A DNA stretch of 64,000 nucleotides, from contig NZ_JAMBOE010000004.1 in NCBI RefSeq assembly GCF_023715465.1, positions 124,001 to 188,000 of the forward strand. The letters are read 5' to 3'. Shown here one piece after another: positions 26,365-35,510 of this stretch; position 1 is the stretch's first letter; every line of letters starts with the position of its first letter. The stretch is from Paenibacillus macerans (lineage in GTDB: Bacteria; Bacillota; Bacilli; Paenibacillales; Paenibacillaceae). Below the pieces are notes generated by a model. It had not been told where the DNA came from. It did not search any database and saw nothing but the letters and a program-made list of their open reading frames with translations. A program made the position numbers and the translations under genes.

Positions 26365-27746
26365 GATTTGTTTACCCCCGCATAGATTATTGTTATTACC
26401 GATGTTAAAAACAGCAAAGAAGCCACAATTAGCATAAAGGTTTTGCCCGAAATATACTCACCCTCCAGGGATGAATCCGCGGCGATGACCGGCGTATTCA
26501 GATTCATGCGCGGCGAACTGTCCGTAGTCCAACTGGCCTGATTATTCTCATACATACCGCTTAGAAAGCTGATCCCGGGCGACTGAAAAAAAATCTGGAA
26601 AGCGGAATCTTTAGCGGTTAACTCCCGGTAAAACGGATTGATCGAATATTTAATTTCGCTAATCCCGTCATTGTTCAAGTCCAGGATGCGGGACGAATCC
26701 CAGAAATTCCGTTCAATTTGGTTTATTGGGCTGTCCGTCGCTTCCGCCTCAATCACATTAGCCACAAAATCGTTTTCATGAATGAGGTTGTTTTCCGCAT
26801 CCACAAACTGGATACCTACGAAATTTCGGTATATCGAATTGTTTCTTATTTCATTGCGGCTGGACAACTCAAGATATAATCCCACCCGGTTTCCGTCCAC
26901 CACATTTTTCTCGACTAAGGACGTTTGCACATCATAAAGCAAAATGCCTTGGGAATTGACGTTATTGCTTTGTTTAGCGAAGGAGTTGCCTGAGACCAGC
27001 ACATCCTTAACCCCCATAATCATGGCCCCTGTGATGTTGTACTCGCCCCGATTTTCCACGATTTTCGTTCCATCGATGTACATGCAATGAATACCGTAGC
27101 GTGATCCAAAAATCTGGTTGCCCATAATGTCCAAGTTCTTGCTGTTCTCCAGATATATACCGTCCCTCATACTCAGGATTTTATTTTGTTCAATGACGGT
27201 ATTATCCGAATTGTACAGATCGATCCCATTGCCTTTTTGCCCCATCTTGGCGGTTCCCAAGTTTCTATCCCAAGAAATGAAGTTGCCTGTGACCACGCCG
27301 CCGTTGGAATCGCGCATGATAATTCCGAATCCGCTGGTTGTCATCCGCAAATCTTGTACGGTTACGTTGTCAGCCCGTACATCGACAGCCGCCAGTTCTT
27401 CCCCGGCTTGTTTCTGAAAAATGTTGATCCCCTGAACGACGACCCCGTCAGCTTGGATCGTTATCCCCGATACAGGCTCCTCGTTTAACAACGACACTTT
27501 GCCAGAACCCTGTATGATTAATTGCTTATTAATAAGGACCGGCCCGGAATAATTCCCTTCCGGCAACACAATGCGGTCTCCCGGTTTTGCCTTATTAACG
27601 ATATCCTGCAGAGAAGGGGCGGCTTCATTTAATGGCCCATTGTCGCCCTCGGAAGCATACACAGCCGACGCATCCCAAAATGAATGACCAAGCAGAAACA
27701 CACCGGACAGAATAAAAATGATCCATTTACTTTTGATATTCAGCAT
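26361..27746 (-). CDS. nosD: NosD-like periplasmic/extracellular beta-helix protein
   Basis: A 461-residue secreted protein with an N-terminal signal (about residues 8-31), a right-handed parallel beta-helix of CASH/NosD type across residues 45-370 and a C-terminal membrane anchor (TFMLIVASLLFLTSVITIIYAG). Repeated rungs such as DNTVIEQNKILSMRDGIYLE and NEIRNNSIYRNFVGIQFVD are typical. The start has GGGAGG close to the ATG. It is the first gene of the cluster, and no nosZ lies next to it on either side. Confidence 0.88.
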   Translation of the reverse strand: MLNIKSKWIIFILSGVFLLGHSFWDASAVYASEGDNGPLNEAAPSLQDIVNKAKPGDRIVLPEGNYSGPVLINKQLIIQGSGKVSLLNEEPVSGITIQADGVVVQGINIFQKQAGEELAAVDVRADNVTVQDLRMTTSGFGIIMRDSNGGVVTGNFISWDRNLGTAKMGQKGNGIDLYNSDNTVIEQNKILSMRDGIYLENSKNLDIMGNQIFGSRYGIHCMYIDGTKIVENRGEYNITGAMIMGVKDVLVSGNSFAKQSNNVNSQGILLYDVQTSLVEKNVVDGNRVGLYLELSSRNEIRNNSIYRNFVGIQFVDAENNLIHENDFVANVIEAEATDSPINQIERNFWDSSRILDLNNDGISEIKYSINPFYRELTAKDSAFQIFFQSPGISFLSGMYENNQASWTTDSSPRMNLNTPVIAADSSLEGEYISGKTFMLIVASLLFLTSVITIIYAGVNKS

Positions 27747-28030
27747 TTCCTCCCGATTCGGACACTCCCCTCTACAAAATATCCCAATAGCATCATAAGC
27801 TATAACTTTTGATTCTTTATATAGCCCATTTGAGTGATAAAATTCATAAAAAGCCGTTGTTTTATGTCTTTTCTATGACAATTCATATAATTCCGCTCAA
27901 ACATGGAAGCATGGAAGCGTCAACGTTGAAGAGGGCGTCACAATCCGCCGAGGTCAGCGCAGCTACCTTTTGCACCGTAGAGCAGTGTCGCAAATCGGCG
28001 CCAGGCGTGGGGGCAGTCTAAAGAGTTCGT

Positions 28031-28090
28031 GTCTTGGTGTCTTGGTGTCTTGGTGTCTTGGAGTCTTGGTGTCTTGGTTGTCTTGGTGTC
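28031..28090 (+). repeat. 8-bp tandem repeat (GTCTTGGT, seven copies)
   Basis: Seven units of GTCTTGGT, one with T to A and one with an added T, end in GTC. The array sits in the 558-base gap between nosD and the transposase-like gene. The rest of that gap holds AT-rich sequence before nosD, a small CATGGAAG duplication near 27900, a purine-rich run (28160-28200) and the promoter and SOS box described separately. Apart from these I see nothing in it. Confidence 0.9.
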
Positions 28091-28226
28091 CCTGCCTGCT
28101 GCTTGCCTTTGCACAATTATCCCTTTCGTTCAGAGAGCAGGGGGTGGGGACTAGGCAAGGGTTCCAAAAAAGAGAGAAGAAGAAGAGATGAGGAAAAAAT
28201 GTGGCGGTTCAGGTGAGACTTTCGGC

Positions 28227-28255
28227 TTGATTAGGGAACGCACGTTTGGTATAAT
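28227..28255 (+). promoter_or_regulatory. Sigma-A promoter of the transposase-like gene
   Basis: TTGATT (28227-28232), exactly 17 bases, TATAAT (28250-28255). The start point would fall near 28262, at the edge of the SOS box. Confidence 0.75.
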
Positions 28256-28264
28256 GAAGTTAAT

Positions 28265-28278
28265 CGAACGAACGTTCG
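28265..28278. promoter_or_regulatory. LexA (DinR-type) SOS box
   Basis: CGAACGAACGTTCG fits the Gram-positive LexA operator CGAAC-RNRY-GTTCG at every position. It lies 9 bases after the -10 hexamer and 26 bases before the start codon at 28305, an effective place for repression. Confidence 0.75.
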
Positions 28279-28304
28279 TGAATTCTTGATCGGGGTGAGC
28301 GGAC

Positions 28305-29207
28305 ATGGATGCCAATGCGGGAACGGAACTTCAACCATTCAGCAGCCGTTATAATAGCGAGCAGGCCTGCATGGAGGCGCTGATCGCGATGAAGTGGCCA
28401 AACGGCTTCGTCTGCCCGCGCTGCGCTCACACCCGGTGTAGCCGTCTGACTTCCCGGCATATCCCCTTGTTCGAGTGCGGAAAGTGCAAGCATCAAACGT
28501 CGGCTTTGGTCGGCACGATTTTTGAACGAACGCATTTGCCCCTGCTCAAGTGGTTCGAGGCCCTGGATTTATTCCTGCTTGAGGGCGGTATCTCGGCGAT
28601 ACGGCTGAGCCAGGTGATCCGGGTCACCTACAAAACCGCCTGGTTGTTGCTGCACAAAATACGCCATGCCGCCCTAGAGTTCGATGCCCGGAAACTGCTC
28701 TACGGAGACGTGAAGGTGAACAGCGATTTGTATGGGCGCGATCCGTCCCGGTGTCAGCTTTCGCATCCGTATGCCACGGCGGTCATAGCGGGATGCACGG
28801 TCACAGAATCAGGCGAGCCGGAGCAGGTCAAAATCCGCCTTGTACCGCATAAGAGAGGAGACGGACAAAGAGCAAACCGTCACGAGCTCGCTGCGTTCAT
28901 CAACGGGCATGTGGATGTCCGTACATCGGTGGTACAGTCATTCCCTTTAGCCTTTCGGCTTTATGCGCCTTTGCGGAAAGTGGTGAGAGAGGCGTGGGAA
29001 TCGCTGAAGAGTACGTATGGAGCCTTGGGACTGAAGCATCTGCAGGCGTACCTCAACGAGTATACCGGACGCCGCCGGCTGCGCCTGTCCGGAGCGGAAG
29101 AAACGATGCGGGAGAAGTTGCTGCGCATGTGTGTGGCGATTCCGGCGATCCCCAACCGCCGACTGATCGCGCGCCAACCGAATCAGCCCCTTGCCGCTGC
29201 GGCCTGA
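28305..29207 (+). CDS. IS1595-like transposase-derived protein, probably catalytically inactive
   Basis: A 300-residue protein. Residues of about 15-75 form the IS1595-type zinc ribbon (CPRCAHTRC then CGKCKHQTSALVGTIFE), followed by the conserved helix LLKWFEALDLFLLEGGISAIRLSQVI. The C-terminal TYGALGLKHLQAYLNEYTGRRRL matches the family's ending. Between them the catalytic part is eroded: where family members have EVDD-A/T-x-VGG, this has KVNSDLYGR, and no convincing second Asp or third catalytic residue is visible. The frame is intact. It has a good ribosome binding site (GGGGTGAG), a consensus promoter and a perfect SOS box. No terminal inverted repeats were found. It may be a domesticated gene or an old element under decay. 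Confidence 0.7.
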   Translation: MDANAGTELQPFSSRYNSEQACMEALIAMKWPNGFVCPRCAHTRCSRLTSRHIPLFECGKCKHQTSALVGTIFERTHLPLLKWFEALDLFLLEGGISAIRLSQVIRVTYKTAWLLLHKIRHAALEFDARKLLYGDVKVNSDLYGRDPSRCQLSHPYATAVIAGCTVTESGEPEQVKIRLVPHKRGDGQRANRHELAAFINGHVDVRTSVVQSFPLAFRLYAPLRKVVREAWESLKSTYGALGLKHLQAYLNEYTGRRRLRLSGAEETMREKLLRMCVAIPAIPNRRLIARQPNQPLAAAA

Positions 29208-29868
29208 TCGAGAGGCTGAAACGGTGGGGGGAGTTTAATGTAGATCAACTTAATGTATAGGGGTTAGCTTAATGCGGATCAACTTGATGGGTGTGAGTTA
29301 GCATGAACGGTGTGGACGTTGCTGCAAACGGAAGGGTTCAGGCTACAGCAAAATCACGGTCTTTTCGGTTCCCTCGCGTCTTATCCTTGATCTACTGTCC
29401 TGATCCCTTGCCCTTGATCTCTTGCCAGGTCTGTTTCACCTCCCCTAAACCCGATTCCTTCTCTTAAGCCCGTCTAAATTATCTTAAACCTATCTGCTTC
29501 TCCACCAAATGTTTTCTTCTCCCGAGCTTGTCTGTTTCTCTGCTACCCTGATCAAACGGGATAATCATGCAAAGCGTCCGGACAGTAAGTGTTGATCTAC
29601 CGCGCACCCCAAGAAAAGAATGCTTTAATTCGTTTGGCAGTTGATTTAAGTCGGGCTGATGGTCTGTCTATCGTAATGAAGAACACCTCTTCTGTCTGAT
29701 CGTAGAAGCTCGTTTCTCTCTCTTCACCATACGAAGCGGTGTTTTTCTATTTTGTCAGCGGCCTATCTTAATCCTTTGAGAACCTTTAGCTAGACGATGC
29801 GTGCCTCTAAAAGTCTCAAGCTGATTTTTGCTCTGCGAATGTTGAGTTATAAATTCTATAATCTATGC
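29208..29868. other. Gene-free stretch between transposase-like gene and groEL
   Basis: About 660 bases with no convincing open frame. Near 29235-29305 the string GATCAACTT occurs twice in related contexts. Near 29729-29752 CACC...GGTGTTTTT forms a small terminator-like hairpin on the plus strand. It may be remnant sequence of the mobile element. Otherwise I see nothing in it. Confidence 0.5.
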
Positions 29869-29912
29869 AAAAAAAAGCTTCTCACGGGCATATGCCCGGA
29901 GAAGCTTTTTAA
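29869..29912. terminator. Terminator of groES-groEL, bidirectional
   Basis: AAAAGCTTCTC, a CGGGCATATGCCCG core and GAGAAGCTTTT make a long nearly perfect hairpin, with A and T runs on either side. Confidence 0.92.
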
Positions 29913-29980
29913 TATTTTATGTGGTTAAACGGCGTTTCCGCTCACGGAAACTTTTGATGCATAAGGGCGGGTGGCCCTTA

Positions 29981-31642
<1,662 letters not shown>

Positions 31643-31666
31643 TCATTCGTATATTTCGGCTTAAAG

Positions 31667-31843
31667 AAGTTGTTCAAAAAGTCATCTTTTGATCACGAAG
31701 CAAGTCACGAGGTGGACTCGACATCGAATCTTGAATTCAGCCGGGCCTTCCGTTGCTCACGTAGCCTTACCTACGCTCCGCTACTCAGTCCCTGGCTTCA
31801 TCCAACCTTCTCGGTGCTGAAAACCTGACTTTTTGAACTCGCA
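31667..31843. mobile_element. MITE-like element between groES and groEL
   Basis: About 177 bp bounded by inverted repeats GTTCAAAAAGTCA (31672-31684) and TGACTTTTTGAAC (31826-31838), perfect over 13 bp and imperfect inward. The element is flanked by a direct repeat CTTAAAG (31660-31666 and 31844-31850) that could be a 7-bp target duplication. It has no coding capacity. It lies inside the groES-groEL transcript, where it would fold into a long stem. The exact outer ends are uncertain by a few bases. Confidence 0.65.
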
Positions 31844-31867
31844 CTTAAAGTTCGCCTTCTACGGTTC

Positions 31868-32149
31868 TTAGCCGATGATCGCGTGAATGTCGCTTTCTTT
31901 CATAATCAAATATTCTTTGCCTTCGTATTTCACTTCGGTGCCTGCGTATTTGGAGAACAGCACGCGGTCGCCTTCTTTAACTTCAAGCGGAACACGCACC
32001 CCATCCTTCAAAGTTCCGCTGCCTACAGCGATTACTTTGCCTTCCTGCGGTTTTTCCTTGGCCGTATCCGGAAGCACAATGCCAAATGCCGTTGTCTCCT
32101 CTTGTTCGATCGGTTGTACCAGAACGCGTTCACCTAAAGGTTTGATCAT
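31868..32149 (-). CDS. groES: Co-chaperonin GroES (10 kDa)
   Basis: The 93-residue lid of the GroEL chamber. It shows the full family pattern: [42 protein letters not shown] with the mobile loop near residues 17-32, and ends [34 protein letters not shown] lies ahead of the ATG. It is the first gene of the operon, with a sigma-A promoter and CIRCE operator upstream. Confidence 0.99.
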   Translation of the reverse strand: MIKPLGERVLVQPIEQEETTAFGIVLPDTAKEKPQEGKVIAVGSGTLKDGVRVPLEVKEGDRVLFSKYAGTEVKYEGKEYLIMKESDIHAIIG

Positions 32150-32204
32150 GAAAAAACAGCCTCCTTTAAATATGTTGGGTTAGGGTTTTGTAAGATCATA
32201 TGTA

Positions 32205-32231
32205 TTAGCACTCGATCTACTCAAGTGCTAA
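32205..32231. promoter_or_regulatory. CIRCE operator (HrcA binding site)
   Basis: TTAGCACTC, 9 bases, AAGTGCTAA: the standard inverted repeat with one departure (first G of the right arm is A). It lies between promoter and groES, so HrcA should repress groESL without heat stress. Confidence 0.95.
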
Positions 32232-32242
32232 CAACCACTTTT

Positions 32243-32271
32243 ATATTACTCAACTTGCGGACAGATTTCAA
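32243..32271 (-). promoter_or_regulatory. groES-groEL promoter
   Basis: On the minus strand TTGAAA (32271-32266), 17 bases, TAATAT (32248-32243), directly upstream of CIRCE. Confidence 0.75.
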
Positions 32272-32371
32272 GTTTCTTTGTGCAATTTTTTTCTATATTT
32301 TATAGGCGTGAAGACGCCCTTCCCATTGTATCCTCTGGGTTGGCAAAATATTCCTGAACACCAGCATGCAC

Positions 32372-32402
32372 AAAAAACACGCCCCATCTCAAAGGCGCGT
32401 TT
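32372..32402 (-). terminator. Terminator after tatC
   Basis: On the minus strand ACGCGCC and GGGGCGTGT form an imperfect stem followed by TTTTTT, just below the tatC stop. Confidence 0.65.
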
Positions 32403-32404
32403 CC

Positions 32405-33163
32405 TTATTTATATTTCTCCGCCAACTCCGCATCCGCCGCCACGATCTTGTTATACACCCGCTGCGACAAAAGCACGCTCAGTTCATACAAAATAACGAG
32501 CGGAATCAGCACCATAAAGGCAGACAATAAATCGGCGGGAGTGATCATCACCGAAATGACGACCAGCGCGAAATAAGCGACCCGGCGCATTTTCCGCAGC
32601 AGTTTTGGCGTCACGATCCTAAGCTGGGTCAAAAACAAAATGATCAGCGGCAGCTCGAACAGCAGCGAAATCGGCAACACGAGGCTCATCATAAATTTGA
32701 AATAGTCCGCCATGCCGTACGTTTCGACCAAACCAAGCTGCTTGTTGAGCGACCCCGTAAACGACATCGCCAACGGAAATACGACATAATAACCGAAGGC
32801 GAGCCCCACCAAAAAACAGATAAATACGAACGGAATATATTTCACGGTCGCCCTGCGTTCCGCCGGCTTCAGCCCCGGGCTGACAAACGCCCAGACCTGG
32901 TACAGCGTAAACGGGAGCGTAATCCCCAGCGACACCAGCATGGCAATTTTCATGTAGACGCCGACACCATCCCAAAACGAAAAGGCGTTCAATTCGATTT
33001 TCACGCCGGAAATGGCATTTGTCGTCAAATAATGATAAATCGGATCGACCACAAAAAAAGCGCCGACCAGCACGATGACAAAAACGATGCAGACGAGCAT
33101 CAACCGCCGCCGCAGCTCCGACAGATGGTCGACGATACTCTGCAGTTCCTGCTCTTCAGCCAT
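32405..33163 (-). CDS. tatC: Sec-independent protein translocase TatC
   Basis: A 252-residue six-helix membrane protein that recognises twin-arginine signal peptides of folded substrates. The N-terminal HLSELRRRLM box and the segment VWAFVSPGLKPAERR after helix 1 are diagnostic. Helix 3 is in FIPFVFICFLVGLAFGYYVVFPL. An in-frame TTG precedes it, but the ATG at 33163 has AGGAGGA 6 bases upstream. It follows tatA by 28 bases in one operon; together they form a minimal TatAC pathway. Confidence 0.97.
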   Translation of the reverse strand: MAEEQELQSIVDHLSELRRRLMLVCIVFVIVLVGAFFVVDPIYHYLTTNAISGVKIELNAFSFWDGVGVYMKIAMLVSLGITLPFTLYQVWAFVSPGLKPAERRATVKYIPFVFICFLVGLAFGYYVVFPLAMSFTGSLNKQLGLVETYGMADYFKFMMSLVLPISLLFELPLIILFLTQLRIVTPKLLRKMRRVAYFALVVISVMITPADLLSAFMVLIPLVILYELSVLLSQRVYNKIVAADAELAEKYK

Positions 33164-33191
33164 CAACCGTCCTCCTCTTCCCGCCGTGAGC

Positions 33192-33410
33192 TCATTCCGG
33201 GAGCCGGCGGTCCTCCGGTTTAGGGCTTTCGGCGCGGGCAGGGGCTGGTTCCGTCCGCTTCACTTCCGGCACATCGTCAACAATGTCCCGCGTCGCCTCT
33301 TTGAATTCCCGGAACGTTCGGCCTACGGCCCGTCCCAAATCCGGCAATTTATTCGGTCCAAACAGCAGCAACGCCGCAATGACAATCAATAAAAATCCGC
33401 CTGCGCTCAT
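33192..33410 (-). CDS. tatA: Twin-arginine translocase subunit TatA
   Basis: A 72-residue protein with one N-terminal membrane helix (GFLLIVIAALLLFGPNKLPDLG), the hinge FGPNKLP, an amphipathic helix RAVGRTFREFKEATRDIV, and an acidic/Pro-rich tail. This is the pore-forming TatA/TatAy pattern of bifunctional Gram-positive TatA proteins. AAAGGAG lies upstream of the ATG. Adjacent to tatC. Confidence 0.95.
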   Translation of the reverse strand: MSAGGFLLIVIAALLLFGPNKLPDLGRAVGRTFREFKEATRDIVDDVPEVKRTEPAPARAESPKPEDRRLPE

Positions 33411-33558
33411 CGCACCAGTCTCCTTTCGCTATATCCAATAAATAGGCAGGGATATGACACGTTTCTAACCACACGCCCACATCATACCATAACGAATGTC
33501 ACAGTTACAGTCCATTTATTTTACATTCCGGCAAAAAAAGACGGTAAAAGTGCAGTGA

Positions 33559-34044
33559 TTACAAGCGGAATTGACCGGTTACCATCAGCAGGGCTTCCGG
33601 CAGTTGTTCCATAATGGCCGCCAAATTTTCATGCACGCCTTTCGGCGTACCCGGCAAATTGACGATCAGCGTGCGGCCGCGAATGCCGACAATCCCGCGG
33701 AACAACATCGCCGCCGGATTTTTTTGCATCGCCGCATATCGCATTGCTTCCGCCATGCCCGGAACCTCGCGTTCGATGACCCGTCTCGTCGCTTCCGGGG
33801 TGACGTCGCGGATCGCCAGCTCCGTTCCTCCGGTAGTGAATACCAAATCCGCATGAAAATAATCGGTCATTTCAATCAAAGCCGCAATAATTTCATCCGG
33901 CTCATCGGGAACGATCCGGTATTCCACGATTTCGCCGCCCAATTCCTCTTCCACCAGTTCGCGGATAACCTGGGCGCTCGTATCTTCACGTTCGCCTCGG
34001 GCTCCTTTATCGCTCGCTGTAAGGATCGCTGTTTTCCAAACCAT
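33559..34044 (-). CDS. moaB: Molybdenum cofactor biosynthesis protein MoaB/MogA
   Basis: A 161-residue MPT adenylyltransferase-like protein, acting on molybdopterin before Mo insertion. It has TASDKGARGEREDTSAQVI at the N-terminus, the MoCF motif DLVFTTGGTELAIRDVTPEAT, and NLPGTPKGVHENL near the C-terminus. The frame is open to 34092, but GGAGGGTGA just ahead of the ATG at 34044 fixes the start. It follows moaC by 96 bases in the same direction. A Tat system next door fits export of molybdoenzymes. Confidence 0.93.
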   Translation of the reverse strand: MVWKTAILTASDKGARGEREDTSAQVIRELVEEELGGEIVEYRIVPDEPDEIIAALIEMTDYFHADLVFTTGGTELAIRDVTPEATRRVIEREVPGMAEAMRYAAMQKNPAAMLFRGIVGIRGRTLIVNLPGTPKGVHENLAAIMEQLPEALLMVTGQFRL

Positions 34045-34140
34045 GAAGTCACCCTCCTTATCCATTGTAGGAACTCCAAATTCAGTGGTCATGCTGGGAT
34101 CATCAATGCTGAGTTCCGTATTCTTAAGCCCTGCCGAGCC

Positions 34141-34641
34141 TTATGGCCGGACGTAATCTCCGCTTTTTCCGCCCGTTTTCGAACGAAGCAGCGTTGGGCC
34201 GATCACCATGTCTTTTTGCAGCGCTTTGCACATGTCGTACACGGTAAGCGCTGCGGTGGAAACCGCTGTGAGCGCCTCCATTTCGACGCCGGTTTTCCCT
34301 TCCGTTTTCACCGTGGCCGCCACATACAGCTCGTCCCGCCCATTATCGGTGAACGTGATATCCACGCCCGTAAGCGGCAGGGGATGGCACATCGGTATCC
34401 AGTCGGACGTCCGTTTCGCGCCTTGAATCCCGGCCACCTGGGCGACGGCGAGAACGTCCCCTTTGCCAACCCGGCCTTGTTTTATCGCTTCAAGTGTAGA
34501 GGGAAGCATCGAAATCTTCGATTCGGCCACGGCGACGCGGACGGTCGCCGTCTTGCCGGAAATGTCCACCATACGGGCTCTGCCTTGCTCATTAAAGTGA
34601 GTCATCCCTTGTCCCGATTCCGAGTTCATCAAGCTTATCAC
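34141..34641 (-). CDS. moaC: Cyclic pyranopterin monophosphate synthase MoaC
   Basis: The second enzyme of molybdopterin synthesis, converting the MoaA product 3',8-cH2GTP into cPMP. The family motifs are [14 protein letters not shown], the active-site segment [13 protein letters not shown], and [29 protein letters not shown]. The end [16 protein letters not shown] is also standard. The start is uncertain: a GTG at 34641 has AAGGA 5 bases upstream, while an ATG at 34605 ([15 protein letters not shown]) resembles the usual N-terminus. Either start overlaps the preceding cyclo-ligase gene. Confidence 0.95.
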   Translation of the reverse strand: MISLMNSESGQGMTHFNEQGRARMVDISGKTATVRVAVAESKISMLPSTLEAIKQGRVGKGDVLAVAQVAGIQGAKRTSDWIPMCHPLPLTGVDITFTDNGRDELYVAATVKTEGKTGVEMEALTAVSTAALTVYDMCKALQKDMVIGPTLLRSKTGGKSGDYVRP

Positions 34642-35269
34642 TACTTTCCTTCATATATATCGTTCCGGTTGCCGCAAACAGCAGGTCCAGCCTAAAATCA
34701 TGCCGCTCCATCGGAACCTTGCCGGGAACGATCAGCTCCTGCAGCGCCAGCGCGGTCAGGACCGCCCGGCCCGTTCCTCCGCTGTACTCCGCCAATTCCC
34801 CGATCAGCCGATCGTAATAACCCGCCCCAAAGCCGATCCGACCTCCGCTGCGATCAAAGGCCAGCCCCGGCACAAGGATGAAATCGAGCTCCGGATACCG
34901 GGCAGGCGGCCAAACCGGCGATTCATCCCCCGGTTCGGGAATGCCCCAGGTGCCAGGAACCAAATCCGCTTCCGTGCTTATTTCGTGCAGGGAGAGCAGG
35001 CGATTCTCGCGGATTTTGGGAACGAGTATCCGGTCTCCCTGCGCAAGGCAACTGCGGATCAGCGGACGTGTATCGGGTTCGTCCCGGAAAGACACGTAAC
35101 TCATCACGTTAAGCCGGCCGCCCCGTTTTTGGCGCAGCGGATTCAGCACGTCCCGTTCGGCCCAGGCTGCCGCAGCCGCCGACTGCTCCGCTCGCGCGGC
35201 TTCAGGGATGCTTGCCCGAACTTGGGCCATCCGCCGGCGCAGCTCTTGTTTCGCTTCCGCAAGCTCCAT
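34592..35269 (-). CDS. 5-formyltetrahydrofolate cyclo-ligase (5,10-methenyl-THF synthetase)
   Basis: A 225-residue ATP-dependent enzyme that returns 5-formyl-THF to the one-carbon pool as 5,10-methenyl-THF. The signature [15 protein letters not shown] is present, together with the N-terminal [17 protein letters not shown] and the substrate segment PGTWGIPEP. The start at 35269 has AAGGAG 7 bases upstream; the longer frame to 35305 does not. It overlaps moaC, so folate salvage and molybdopterin synthesis are co-transcribed here. Confidence 0.93.
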   Translation of the reverse strand: MELAEAKQELRRRMAQVRASIPEAARAEQSAAAAAWAERDVLNPLRQKRGGRLNVMSYVSFRDEPDTRPLIRSCLAQGDRILVPKIRENRLLSLHEISTEADLVPGTWGIPEPGDESPVWPPARYPELDFILVPGLAFDRSGGRIGFGAGYYDRLIGELAEYSGGTGRAVLTALALQELIVPGKVPMERHDFRLDLLFAATGTIYMKESSDKLDELGIGTRDDSL

Positions 35270-35510
35270 CCCTCGTCTCCTTCCGTACGCGGCATAAGTG
35301 CGCATATCATCATTGATTATGCAAAAAAAGTCGAGTTATCTCTATGAACTAGTTTATCATTGTTATATGAAAATGAAAACTGACCGTAAAAGGCAAACCG
35401 GCCGTATGTTCCCTCAATGAGCGGTGCATTTAACGCTCGTTTCATGTACACTAAATATACAATAATGATCATGTTCTTAATGATAATGTTTTTGGAGGAT
35501 AGAATCGGAT

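Noticed and set aside
27747-27860. FNR-type anaerobic box before nosD
   Set aside because: Only loose TGA...TCA symmetry (around 27830-27850) was seen; it does not fit the TGTGA-N6-TCACA consensus well enough.
28200-29870. Complete IS1595 insertion sequence
   Set aside because: No terminal inverted repeats or target duplication could be found around the gene, and the catalytic motif is degraded.
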